Notes: generated by a model from the letters alone, not told the origin. 16,594 nucleotides of DNA from JBFMDN01 sp040753915 (GCA_040753915.1 JBFMDN010000094.1:1-16594), one strand, 5' to 3'; counted from the first letter of the stretch, positions 1 to 8,213 are shown. Numbers and translations: made by a program.

Positions 1-89
1 TCGTTACCTCGAAATCCTCGACCTCACACCAGAAATCTTTCGCAACCCGTTTGGTGGCCGGTACCATCCAAAAAAACGAGAATGAAAAA

Positions 90-662
90 TCATACAAACT
101 TGCACCAGGAGGTGCGGAATGTGAGGCGTGACTTCACCACAAGGCCCTTGGAATCGACGAACCAACAGCGCTGCCGTGCTTCGCCCTCGGAAAGGCCTTC
201 GTCGACCATTGCCGCAACCAACAAATCGCCGGTGCCGAGACCGGCCTCGCCGGCACCGAGAAACAGGAACTTCTGATCTCTTATTCTTTCCCGCACGATG
301 TGCATAGCCGAATAGATGCCTGCCAATGTGACAGAAGCCGTTCCCTGAATATCGTCATTGAAGCAGCAGACTTCATGCTGATATTTTTGCAGGAGACGAT
401 AGATCGCCGTACCAATGGAGTCCAGGACAAGATAAGACGGCTCGCCTCCATTCTCAATGAACAGTGTGCCCAATCCGCCCGACTGGATCAGGCGATATAG
501 GCTAACCTGGAGGAGTTGCGGTATGAGGGGGCCAGGCTTGACATCTTTACATCTGCGCGAGGTCTTCTCTTGTCCTCTCAAGTTCTGCCGCCAGACGGGG
601 ATTCGGCTGCTCACCTCCTTAGTAGGGGATTTCATAATTGCGGTCAGGTAATCTGCCATCAC
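90..662 (-). pseudogene. Malic enzyme remnant (central NAD(P)-binding part only)
   Basis: Only the middle of this 190-codon frame is recognisable, roughly residues 78-180 (about positions 123-431). It contains FNDDIQGTA (residues 101-109) and a Rossmann glycine motif GAGEAG (136-141), followed by a VDSKGLVVK stretch typical of malic enzymes (malate to pyruvate plus CO2, with NAD(P) reduction). An intact malic enzyme is about 550 residues or more. Here the N-terminal catalytic half is absent, and the family match ends near residue 180, about ten codons before the stop. The expected conserved segment before KYQHEVCCFNDDIQ (normally LIQFEDF-like) is also corrupted. The first 75 or so residues resemble nothing I recognise. 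No other malic enzyme pieces are seen nearby, so this looks like a decayed gene or recombination scar rather than a frameshift in a complete gene. No function is expected. The fragment identity is confident; the outer limits are not. Confidence 0.7.
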
Positions 663-875
663 TCCTTCAGGGGGTTACGCTCTGAAGGAGCGCACCTTGA
701 GTAGTCCCGCGAGACGCGTGATTTCAACCTGTGGTTCAGCTCACGAAATCTTGTACTAAGGCAAAGCCCTTTTCTGTCTCTCCGGCAATTCTGGAGCTAC
801 CAGGCTGCTTTCGCTCCGTCAGCATCGATGATGCTTGTGTCCGCATCGCTGTCCTGTTTCCGAAAAGATCCCCAC
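663..875. other. Gene-free spacer between malic enzyme remnant and livF
   Basis: No convincing coding frame was found on either strand. It contains two short perfect inverted repeats. CTCCTTCAG at 662-670 pairs with CTGAAGGAG at 682-690 (11-base loop). AGCATC at 821-826 pairs with GATGCT at 830-835 (3-base loop). Neither is followed by a T-run on the minus strand, so no classical intrinsic terminator for the upstream transporter operon can be assigned. Confidence 0.5.
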
Positions 876-1679
876 TTACGTGAGCCATCTCTTGCGGCGT
901 TTGTAATGTTTCACATCCCGGTAGCTCTTCTTGGCCCCCATTTCGGTGAGTCCCAGGTAGAATTCCTTGATGTCAGCATTATCCTTGAGCTTTTCCACGT
1001 CGTCGTCCAGGACGATCCGGCCGCCCTCCATGACGTAACCGTGCTGGGCGATGGAAAGGGCCATGCGGGCATTCTGTTCCACCAGCAGGATGGTGACATT
1101 CTCTTGCGTGTTTATGCGCTCGATTATGCGGAAGATCTCTCCCACAAGCATGGGACTCAATCCCATGGATGGCTCATCCAAGAGCATGAGCCTCGGGTGG
1201 GCCATAAGGCCTCTCCCTATGACGAGCATCTGCTGTTCCCCACCGCTGATGTACCCTGCGAGAAAGGAGCGGCGCTGGGTCAGTCGAGGAAACAAGGAGT
1301 AAACCAGGTCCAGATCTTTCTTGATTTGCTTTCGGCTCTTTATGGTGTGTGCGCCGACGACGAGGTTCTCTTCAACGGTGAGATCCTCGAACGCCTGGCG
1401 ACCCTCCATCACCTGAAAGACGCCCTTCCTGACTATTTTCTCCGGGTCCATCTTGTCGATGCGCTCACCCAGGAACGAGATGGAACCGTCGGTCACCGCA
1501 CCATCTTCGGACTTGAGCAGTCCTGATATGGCCTTGAGCGTCGTGCTCTTCCCTGCACCGTTATTGCCCAGAATGGTAACTATTTGCCCCTCTTGTACGG
1601 AAAGGGACATGCCTTTGAGGACGAGAATGATTTGATTGTAAATGACTTCTATATTGTTGACTTCGAGCATGGTACCCAT
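876..1679 (-). CDS. livF: Branched-chain-type ABC transporter ATPase LivF
   Basis: Cytoplasmic ATPase of a HAAT/Liv-type importer, 267 residues. Walker A is GNNGAGKST (38-46), the signature is ISGGEQQ (144-150) and Walker B is LMLLDEP (164-170) with Glu169. The switch position reads VEQNA, as usual in LivF, rather than EHD. It is about 30 residues longer than E. coli LivF. The extra C-terminal tail is strongly basic (KHYKRRKRW near the end), a tail I associate with Liv systems linked to aromatic or fatty acid CoA metabolism. The start has GGGAG about 11 bases upstream; a second in-frame ATG lies three codons in. It begins 6 bases after the livG stop and is the last gene of the operon. It should pair with LivG on the LivHM permease. 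Transporter subunit identity is sure; the substrate is not. Confidence 0.93.
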   Translation of the reverse strand: MGTMLEVNNIEVIYNQIILVLKGMSLSVQEGQIVTILGNNGAGKSTTLKAISGLLKSEDGAVTDGSISFLGERIDKMDPEKIVRKGVFQVMEGRQAFEDLTVEENLVVGAHTIKSRKQIKKDLDLVYSLFPRLTQRRSFLAGYISGGEQQMLVIGRGLMAHPRLMLLDEPSMGLSPMLVGEIFRIIERINTQENVTILLVEQNARMALSIAQHGYVMEGGRIVLDDDVEKLKDNADIKEFYLGLTEMGAKKSYRDVKHYKRRKRWLT

Positions 1680-1685
1680 GGATTT

Positions 1686-2510
1686 TCACGCTCCCAGCCG
1701 AGAATACGTCAAGGTTTCTTCTCCGAGGTATGCTTTGATAACCTCCGCATTGTGGCGTATCTCCTTTGGCGGTCCTTCAGCGATCTTGACTCCGAAGTCC
1801 AGGACGCAGACTCGATCCGAGATATCCATGACAACACCCATGTCGTGTTCTATGAGCACTATGGTCACCCCCCACTCGTCATGGATATCCAGAATGAAAC
1901 GGGTGAGATCCTCCGTTTCTTCCAGATTCATACCCGTGACCGGCTCGTCGAGCAGCAGGAGCTTTGGTTTCATTGCGAGTGCCCGGCCCAATTCTACGCG
2001 CTTCTGGAGGCCGTACGGGAGCGTGCCGACGGGCTTCTTCCGAATGTGCTCGATTTCCAGGAGATCGATGATCCGCTCTTCGATCTCCTTGCGCAACGCC
2101 AATTCAGTTCTCCTGGTCTTCCCAAAGTAGATTCCTGCGGAAAGAAGACCCGTATCCATGTGGACGTGTCGACCCAGCTTGATATTGTCCAGAACGGTCA
2201 TTCCCCGGAAGAGCTCCACGTTCTGGAACGTTCGAGCGATGCCCAGTGAAGGAATCTGGTGCGGTTTCAACGGGGTGATATCGTGTCCGTCGAAGAAAAT
2301 GCGACCCGCACTGGGGTTATAGAACCGGTTTATGCAGTTGAGGAGGCAGGTCTTCCCCGCTCCATTGGGGCCGATGATCGCGAAGATCTCCCCCTCTTTC
2401 ACTCCGGTCGAAACATCGGCAAGCACGTTGACTCCGCCGAAACGGAGGAACAATCCTTCGACGCGGAGAAGGAACTCTTCATCTGCTAATGGCTGATTCG
2501 GGGTGGTCAT
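1686..2510 (-). CDS. livG: Branched-chain-type ABC transporter ATPase LivG
   Basis: Second cytoplasmic ATPase of the importer, 274 residues. Walker A is GPNGAGKT (47-54), the Q-loop lies in FQNVELF (Gln96), Walker B is LLLLDEP (184-190) with Glu189, and the H-loop is EHD with His222. The ABC signature region reads LPYGLQKRVEL instead of LSGGQ. LivG proteins normally have LAYGQQ-like forms, so this is a further drift (Leu where the usual Gln sits). Residue 55 after Walker A is Cys rather than the usual Thr or Ser. The ATG is preceded almost directly by GAGGAG, a spacing of about one base, which is unusually short. No better in-frame start is evident. It begins 37 bases after the acyl-CoA ligase stop. 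Confidence 0.93.
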   Translation of the reverse strand: MTTPNQPLADEEFLLRVEGLFLRFGGVNVLADVSTGVKEGEIFAIIGPNGAGKTCLLNCINRFYNPSAGRIFFDGHDITPLKPHQIPSLGIARTFQNVELFRGMTVLDNIKLGRHVHMDTGLLSAGIYFGKTRRTELALRKEIEERIIDLLEIEHIRKKPVGTLPYGLQKRVELGRALAMKPKLLLLDEPVTGMNLEETEDLTRFILDIHDEWGVTIVLIEHDMGVVMDISDRVCVLDFGVKIAEGPPKEIRHNAEVIKAYLGEETLTYSRLGA

Positions 2511-2547
2511 GCTCCTCGCACTCTTGTCTGAGAATACTGCCAGTGGG

Positions 2548-4446
2548 TCAGGGAGACTCCGGGACCTCTCTTATCTGGACCGACGTTTGCATCCGAAACT
2601 CAGTTCCGTCCCGATATTTTATGTCGGAGATTACATCGAATTTCTTGCGGTCCCCGTACAATCCTTGCACAAGCTGAGAATAGCGCTCTTCTACGAACGA
2701 CCTTCGCACCTTTCTCGTGCGGGTCATTTCTTCGTCGTCTGCGTCGAGCTCCTTATGCAGCATGACGAACTTCCTCACCTGGGCAGCCTTGGGCAGGCCT
2801 CTGTTTGCCCTTGCCACTTCTGCCGCGATGAGATCATAGACTTCATCCTTTTGCGACAGATCGGTGTATGTCGTGTACGTCAGTTTTTTGTTCTCGGCCC
2901 ATTTTCCCACATTTGCCATGTCGATGTTTATCATCGCAGCAACGTAGGGCCGGTTCTTACCCACTACCACCGCTTCGGACACGTACATGCTAAACTTGAG
3001 CTTGTTCTCTATGAGCTGTGGGGAGAATTTCGTCCCATCCGCAAGCTCCATGACGTCCTTCATTCGATCGATCATGACAAGGTGGCCGTCTTCGTCAATG
3101 AGACCCTGATCTCCCGTGCATAGCCAGCCGTCGACGAAAGCGGCTCTTGTCGCGGCTTCGTTCTTGTAGTATCCGGCGAATACGGTAGGGCCTTTGACGA
3201 GAATTTCACCGGAATCCGATATATTAATCTCAGTTCCCGGTATAGGCTTTCCAACGGTGGTCAGTTTTATGTCGCCGTTACGGTGCCCGACGGCTATTCC
3301 CGACGTTTCGGTCTGTCCATATACCTGCTTGATGTTTACCCCGAGAGCCTGGAAGAGGTTGAAAATCTCGGGTCCCAACGCGGCTCCTCCTGTATAGCAG
3401 TTCCGTAGCCTGCCGATTCCGAAATAGTTCTTCAGAGAACGAAACATAACAAGATAGCACAGCCCATCCAACGCCGTGAGTAATGGATTCATCTTGTTGG
3501 TCAGCTTGTACGCGGCCAATTTGTACCCGAGGGGCATGGTCACACGGTAGAAGAGACGTTTGATCCATACCGCATCCTGTATCTTCACCTGGATGTCCGA
3601 GCATATCTTTTCCCAGAATCGGGGGGGCGCAAAGAGAATTTCAGGACCGATCTCCCGGATGTTCTCCGGAACGGTTTCCACCTTTTCCGGGAAGTTGACC
3701 GTGAATCCCTTGAACAGGTTCCACGCGACAGCAGTCATCTGTTCCCCGACCCAGGGGAGGGGAAGAAAAGACACGTGATTATACCAAGGGTAAGCAGGGT
3801 CGACCTTGTCCTGGTTTTCTGCCATCTTCACCATGTTATGGTGAGTAATCATAGCCCCCTTCGGGAGGCCCGTCGTTCCTGACGTGTATGCCACGATGGC
3901 CACCATATCTTCCGTAACCTGCTCCACTTGGTTACGGAAGAGGTCGGGATCCCGCTGAGCCATCTCGACACCCATCTGCTGGACCTTGCTCAAAGGAATC
4001 AGAATGGGATCGTCGTACTGGCGCATCCCTTTCATGTCGTCCACGATCACTCTGCGAATCTTGGGGCATTCTTCCCTGATCTCCAGGAACTTGTCCACCT
4101 GTTCCTGATCTTCGGCCATGAGAAAGGCCGCGTCGGAATGATCGATGATGTACCTGACCTGGTCTATGATGCTGTCAGGGAAGATGCCGACTGCAGCACC
4201 GCCTAGCGATTGAATGGCAAGCTCTGCGTACAGCCACTCGGGACGATTGTCCCCAAGGATAGCCAGCTTGTCTCCGGACTTGTATCCGAGAGCCAGGAGT
4301 CCCAACGCGAGAGTGCGCACGTTTTCCAGGTACCCATTCCACGATACCGATTGCCAAATCCCGAACTCCTTTTCCCGCAGAGCGACTTTTGTTTCTCCAT
4401 GGGTGCGGGCATTCTCAAGCAAGAGCTCCGGCAGGGTCTTAGCCAT
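2548..4446 (-). CDS. AMP-forming long-chain-type acyl-CoA ligase
   Basis: Predicted to activate a carboxylic acid with ATP to an acyl-AMP and then to an acyl-CoA. It has 632 residues, typical of FadD15/long-chain acyl-CoA synthetases. The adenylate-forming motifs are in order: P-loop YTSGTTGLPKG (187-197), YGQTETSG (376-383), TGDQG (444-448), and DRMKDVMELADG (460-471). The C-terminal TRTRKVRR region (575-582) should carry the catalytic lysine. PPRFWEK (274-280) is also characteristic of long-chain-type members. No signal peptide is visible, so it is cytoplasmic. GGGAAG lies about five bases before the ATG. It sits inside the Liv-type importer operon between livK and livG, which argues that it acts on the imported compound. 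Chain length and acid class cannot be read from the sequence; aromatic, aryl-alkanoic or fatty acids are all possible. Confidence 0.92.
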   Translation of the reverse strand: MAKTLPELLLENARTHGETKVALREKEFGIWQSVSWNGYLENVRTLALGLLALGYKSGDKLAILGDNRPEWLYAELAIQSLGGAAVGIFPDSIIDQVRYIIDHSDAAFLMAEDQEQVDKFLEIREECPKIRRVIVDDMKGMRQYDDPILIPLSKVQQMGVEMAQRDPDLFRNQVEQVTEDMVAIVAYTSGTTGLPKGAMITHHNMVKMAENQDKVDPAYPWYNHVSFLPLPWVGEQMTAVAWNLFKGFTVNFPEKVETVPENIREIGPEILFAPPRFWEKICSDIQVKIQDAVWIKRLFYRVTMPLGYKLAAYKLTNKMNPLLTALDGLCYLVMFRSLKNYFGIGRLRNCYTGGAALGPEIFNLFQALGVNIKQVYGQTETSGIAVGHRNGDIKLTTVGKPIPGTEINISDSGEILVKGPTVFAGYYKNEAATRAAFVDGWLCTGDQGLIDEDGHLVMIDRMKDVMELADGTKFSPQLIENKLKFSMYVSEAVVVGKNRPYVAAMINIDMANVGKWAENKKLTYTTYTDLSQKDEVYDLIAAEVARANRGLPKAAQVRKFVMLHKELDADDEEMTRTRKVRRSFVEERYSQLVQGLYGDRKKFDVISDIKYRDGTEFRMQTSVQIREVPESP

Positions 4447-4477
4447 AGTTTCTTCCCGGTCTAGAGAAATACGTGTT

Positions 4478-4517
4478 GCCCCAACCTCCCCGGCCGACCG
4501 GCCACGGAGGTGGGGGC
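4478..4517 (-). repeat. Strong hairpin between livK and acyl-CoA ligase gene
   Basis: GCCCCAACCTCC (4478-4489) and GGAGGTGGGGGC (4506-4517) form 12-base arms with one mismatch, enclosing a GGCC-rich loop. It lies in the 107-base spacer after the livK stop, in the transcribed strand of the operon. There is no T-run after it, so it is more likely an mRNA-stabilising or processing hairpin, or a partial attenuator, than a full terminator. Confidence 0.5.
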
Positions 4518-4553
4518 TGCAAGCGCAGTGCGTCAGGCACGGTTTGCGATGAT

Positions 4554-5732
4554 CTACTCGATTCGAATCCAGTCGGAAGCAGGTTCAAAGATCTTTTTCT
4601 CCACGTTGGCTTTCCACACCTTTGCCACAGGGAATTTGTTGTCGTGCCACGTCAGCGGCGCGGTCAGTCCACCAGTGTCCATGTCCTTGATCGATTTCAG
4701 GGCTTTCACCAGCGAATCCCCGTTGATCGGTCCTTCCTTGGCCGCACGCTTCAGGCATTCCACAAAGATGAGTCCCGTGACAAAGCCCTGCATGTATGAG
4801 TTTGGTCTGTAATCAACGTCCTTGTAGTTCTTTTTTGTGTATTCACGAATCTTCTTGATCATGGGAATCTCTTCCATCCACCAGTAGTTGTAAGGATTGA
4901 CTCCCATGTATCCTTCTGCCAAGGGGCCAAGCTGGTCCAAGAGCATCTTGGTTGATCCCCAGAATGTGCCCATGAACTTGGTCTTCATGCCAAAATCCCG
5001 GCACTGCTTGATGACCGCTGCAACGGGGGAAAGGACAAACCCCTGAAATATGACATAGTCGGGATTCTTGCGCTTCAGATCGAGCACCTGCGACGTTACG
5101 TCCACATCGCCTACCTTTGCCACGGACTCGGCCACAAGATCGAGCTTGAGCTTCTTGCAGACCTCCCGGCTGGCAGGTATCGGATCCTTGCCGAATTCCG
5201 TGTCGCTGTAAAAGAAGGCAACTTTGGCCCCCGGCTTTTCCTTTGCGATGAAATTGAGCAGGATCTCGAACATATCCGCATAGGTGGGCCCCGGGACGAA
5301 GATGTAGGGATTCTCGGCCGCGTTGGCCAATTCGCTCGAGAACGACGTGGAGCTGTAAAGGATCTTGTAGCGGCTCGCTATTTCTGGTGCCATGGCTTTG
5401 CCCAAGCCGGTGCTTTCCCCGTACATGATCACGGGGTTGTCACGGGACATGATACGCTTGAAGGCCGCGGTGGCTACGTCCAGCTTGTACTGGCCGTCCT
5501 CCATGATGTACTCGATCTTTTTTCCGTCTATGCCACCAGCTTCGTTCGCCATCATGAGAGCGTCCTTGAGACCAGCGTTGATGTTTACCCCCGCGAAGGC
5601 GAACCTCCCGGTGATGGGCTGGACCGCGCCGATCTTGATGGTTTCGGACGCGATTGCCGGGATAGTCGCCGGTGCCATCGTGAGTCCCAGCGCCACGAAC
5701 GGCAACACAAACAACCAGGCAGACCGTTTCAT
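4554..5732 (-). CDS. livK: Liv-type ABC transporter periplasmic substrate-binding protein
   Basis: Periplasmic binding protein of the HAAT/type I family, 392 residues. It begins with a classical Sec signal peptide: MKRSAW followed by a hydrophobic core, with probable cleavage after about residue 28 in PAIAS. There is no lipobox cysteine. The mature protein starts ETIKIGAVQPITGRFAFAG, the usual first strand and ligand loop of Leu/Ile/Val-binding-like proteins. It continues with GGIDGKKIEYIMEDGQ and the second-lobe segment NPDYVIFQGF. GGAGGG lies about six bases before the ATG. It follows livM by 59 bases. The family binds branched-chain amino acids, amides, urea, or aromatic and other carboxylic acids. 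The adjacent CoA ligase favours a carboxylic acid ligand here, which is inference. Confidence 0.92.
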   Translation of the reverse strand: MKRSAWLFVLPFVALGLTMAPATIPAIASETIKIGAVQPITGRFAFAGVNINAGLKDALMMANEAGGIDGKKIEYIMEDGQYKLDVATAAFKRIMSRDNPVIMYGESTGLGKAMAPEIASRYKILYSSTSFSSELANAAENPYIFVPGPTYADMFEILLNFIAKEKPGAKVAFFYSDTEFGKDPIPASREVCKKLKLDLVAESVAKVGDVDVTSQVLDLKRKNPDYVIFQGFVLSPVAAVIKQCRDFGMKTKFMGTFWGSTKMLLDQLGPLAEGYMGVNPYNYWWMEEIPMIKKIREYTKKNYKDVDYRPNSYMQGFVTGLIFVECLKRAAKEGPINGDSLVKALKSIKDMDTGGLTAPLTWHDNKFPVAKVWKANVEKKIFEPASDWIRIE

Positions 5733-5791
5733 CCTCGTCCCTCCTTATTGAATTGTCTGTCCTATCAGACGGGCTCTTAGTATCCAACCCG

Positions 5792-6835
5792 CTAATAGGA
5801 AAATGGCCACAAGGTGAAGAAGCTCTTGAGACGATGCCACATCTCGGCCAAGCCGTGAGGCTCGAAGATGAGAAACAGCACGATGAGCGATCCGAAGATC
5901 ACGTCCTTCATAGGAATAAATAACTGATCCAGTCCCGGATAGATCTCCCTGGTTGCACCCGTCACAACGTTGAGGAGCTCCGGTACCATCACCATGAATA
6001 TGGCTCCAAAAATGGAACCCAGAATGCTTCCCAATCCGCCCACAATGATCATAGCGAGGTACTCAATGGACAAACCGAATGGGAAATGCTCCGGAGTCAC
6101 CACCTTCATAAACGCGACCCAGAGCCCTCCCGCGATACCGGCATAGAAAGAGCTGAGGGCAAAGGCTACAAGCTTGTACCGGAAGAGGTTGATCCCCATC
6201 ATCTCCGCCGCGAGATCGCGGTCTCTTATGGCGAAGAAAGCACGACCCCATTTGGTTCTCAGAATATTGCGCGCAAAGCCTACGCCGAGCACAGCCACGA
6301 CCAACGTTATGTAATAGAAGGTCTTTTCTGTTCTGAAAACTAAATCCCCGATCTGAGGGGGCGGAACATTGATTCCCCTAATTCCCTGAGTCACTGATTC
6401 CCAGTGGACGAATATCCATTCGAGGATGAACTGAGCTGCCAGAGTCGCTATGCAGAGATAGAGACCCTTGACTCGAAGGGATGGAATACCAATGATCAAT
6501 CCTACGAGCGCTGCGACACCTCCTGCGAGGGGCAGAGCAAACCAGAATGGAACCCCATACCGGGTCATGAGAACCGCGGTCGCGTACCCCCCGACTCCAA
6601 CGAAGGCCGCATGTCCGAGCGATATTTGACCGGTGCATCCGGTCAAGAGATTGAGGCCCACAGCCCCGATTATCGCGATGCCTATGAGATTCGCTATGTA
6701 CAGGACGTAGTCGTTCCCGACTAGGGGAAGGACGACGAGAAAGACGCACAGCACCCCAAGCCAGAACTTCACGAAGAAGGTTTGAAAGATCTTTTCATCT
6801 TCGAAATACGATTCCTTGAAATCTCCGCATCGCAT
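5792..6835 (-). CDS. livM: Liv-type ABC transporter permease LivM
   Basis: Inner membrane permease of the importer, 347 residues with many hydrophobic segments. Diagnostic stretches are GQISLGHAAFVGVGGYATA and the later cytoplasmic loop RDRDLAAEMMGINLFRYKL, which couples to the ATPases. The segment IIVGGLGSILGSIFGAI is also typical of the family. The N-terminus carries an acidic, non-hydrophobic lead (MRCGDFKESYFEDEK) before the first membrane helix. GAGGT lies about eight bases upstream of the ATG. It starts 55 bases after livH and is followed by livK. It forms the heterodimeric channel with LivH. Confidence 0.93.
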   Translation of the reverse strand: MRCGDFKESYFEDEKIFQTFFVKFWLGVLCVFLVVLPLVGNDYVLYIANLIGIAIIGAVGLNLLTGCTGQISLGHAAFVGVGGYATAVLMTRYGVPFWFALPLAGGVAALVGLIIGIPSLRVKGLYLCIATLAAQFILEWIFVHWESVTQGIRGINVPPPQIGDLVFRTEKTFYYITLVVAVLGVGFARNILRTKWGRAFFAIRDRDLAAEMMGINLFRYKLVAFALSSFYAGIAGGLWVAFMKVVTPEHFPFGLSIEYLAMIIVGGLGSILGSIFGAIFMVMVPELLNVVTGATREIYPGLDQLFIPMKDVIFGSLIVLFLIFEPHGLAEMWHRLKSFFTLWPFSY

Positions 6836-6890
6836 GAATCTCTACCTCGGTGCGGCCCCAGTTTGGCCTGAAACGGTATGGGAAAGCCGT

Positions 6891-7775
6891 TCAGACGCGT
6901 TCGATGATCTGTTTCCCGAACATGCCGTACGGGCGTATCATGATAATGATGACGAGTACCACGAAGGGAACTACATCCTTGGTGCCACCGCCCAGCAAGG
7001 TATCCAGGTACACCCCCGCGAAGTTTTCCAGCAAGCCGATGATGAACCCGCCTACGATGGCCCCAACAATGCTGTCGAGTCCTCCCAGTATTATCACCGA
7101 CAATACCTTGAGCCCGATGTCTCCAAGATGGATGCTGATTCCACTGATGTTCCCTATGATGATGCCGCCTACCGCCGCGGTTATGGCGGCGAGGCTCCAG
7201 GAGAGTGCGAAGACGCTTTTCACGCTTATGCCCATCGACAAAGCCGCTTGCTGATTACTGGCCGTAGCCCGCATGGCAAGCCCCGTACGGGTATATTGGA
7301 AGGTCAGGGCGAAGATTACCATGCACACCATAGCAAAGAGGAATCCCCACAGGAGACCGGACGGCACAATCGCGTAATGAAGATCAAGGGGCTCAGGAGG
7401 AAAGATCTGAGGAAAGGACCGATAATCGGGAGACCATATGATTTGGGTCAGGCCTTTGAGGATGCTCGCCAGACCGATGGTGACCATTATCACCGAGATG
7501 ATTGGCTCTCCAATCAAAGGTCGGAGAATTATTCTCTCTATGATGATTCCCAAGAGGGCGGCGAATCCCAGGGTGACCACAAGCGCCACAGGAAACGGAA
7601 CTGCTGCGTAACTCAACACGGACAGACAGACAAAGGCTCCCAGCGTCATGAATTGGCCGGTGGCCAGGTTGAGAATACTCGTTGCCTTGTAAATGAGTAC
7701 GAACCCCAGGGCTATGAGGCCGTATACTCCCCCCACCGCCAGACCACTTACAATGATCTGGGGAATAATATCCAT
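6891..7775 (-). CDS. livH: Liv-type ABC transporter permease LivH
   Basis: Inner membrane permease, 294 residues from the chosen start (MDIIPQIIVSGLAVGGVYG). The frame stays open for another 62 codons upstream, but that part does not resemble LivH. The ATG at 7775 has AGGAGG with a six-base spacer, which settles the start. Family hallmarks are ALGFVLIYKATSILNLATGQ near the N-terminus, the ATPase-contact loop TGLAMRATASNQQAALSMGI, the VIILGGLDSIVGAIVGG segment, and the closing IRPYGMFGK. It is the first gene of the liv-ligase operon. Its ribosome binding site lies in a small hairpin (7781-7795). Confidence 0.93.
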   Translation of the reverse strand: MDIIPQIIVSGLAVGGVYGLIALGFVLIYKATSILNLATGQFMTLGAFVCLSVLSYAAVPFPVALVVTLGFAALLGIIIERIILRPLIGEPIISVIMVTIGLASILKGLTQIIWSPDYRSFPQIFPPEPLDLHYAIVPSGLLWGFLFAMVCMVIFALTFQYTRTGLAMRATASNQQAALSMGISVKSVFALSWSLAAITAAVGGIIIGNISGISIHLGDIGLKVLSVIILGGLDSIVGAIVGGFIIGLLENFAGVYLDTLLGGGTKDVVPFVVLVIIIMIRPYGMFGKQIIERV

Positions 7776-7780
7776 CGTCC

Positions 7781-7795
7781 CCTCCTGAATGGAGG
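7781..7795 (-). promoter_or_regulatory. Hairpin covering the livH ribosome binding site
   Basis: In the minus-strand transcript CCTCC, ATTCA and GGAGG form a five-base GC-rich stem with a five-base loop. The GGAGG arm is the Shine-Dalgarno sequence of livH. Such pairing could lower translation initiation of the first operon gene. The stem is short, so a regulatory role is speculative. Confidence 0.3.
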
Positions 7796-8203
7796 CCGCG
7801 AATAGACCACGGCAAACGGCTCGAAAAAAGTCGACTTTCACGAACATAGTCAACAGGCCGTACACCACAACTGGCTCGGCCCAATTCATGGAACCCTTTT
7901 GACAGCACGAAGATAAGCGATGGCTTGTCCAGATGCAAGGAAATTCGGTGGCGGACCACACGTGGAATCACAATCAGGATATGGTGGAACATGGTGAAAA
8001 CACGTCCAGGCCCAACTCGCAGATCGAGATCAGCAAGTCTGCATGAAAGCACTGTACGCCCTCCCCTATCGTGTCGGCCATCATACAGGAGCTCCACACT
8101 CCGTTCCCGAAGTCTCGACTCTGCCACAATGCTGTGCGCGAAGTGAGCCGCGTGTTTCGCGACCGGGACCGTGCCCTCGTCAGCTCAGTAGGGAACGGCT
8201 ACG

Positions 8204-8213
8204 AGACCGGTCT
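8204..8213. repeat. 10-base perfect palindrome AGACCGGTCT
   Basis: A perfect palindrome in the divergent intergenic region. It could be half of a larger operator, but no second copy was noticed in the region and no regulator gene is adjacent. Confidence 0.25.

Noticed and set aside
1..67. Possible gene start on the minus strand at the left edge (ATG at 67, beginning MVPATKRVAKDFW)
   Set aside because: The 22 codons look protein-like, but there is no ribosome binding site and too little sequence to identify a family or confirm a frame.
828..1526. 232-codon plus-strand open frame opposite livF
   Set aside because: Antisense to an ATPase with all motifs; no recognisable protein features.
6816..7805. 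329-codon plus-strand open frame opposite livH
   Set aside because: Mirror of a well-supported permease gene; the translation is highly charged and shows no family resemblance.
7899..7927. TTGACA at 7899-7904 on the plus strand as a promoter -35 box
   Set aside because: The hexamer 17 bases downstream is GGCTTG, which is not a -10 box, and no gene follows closely on that strand.
7776..7961. 62-codon upstream extension of livH
   Set aside because: The internal ATG at 7775 has an ideal AGGAGG site and matches the family N-terminus; the extension is cysteine- and tryptophan-bearing and unlike LivH.
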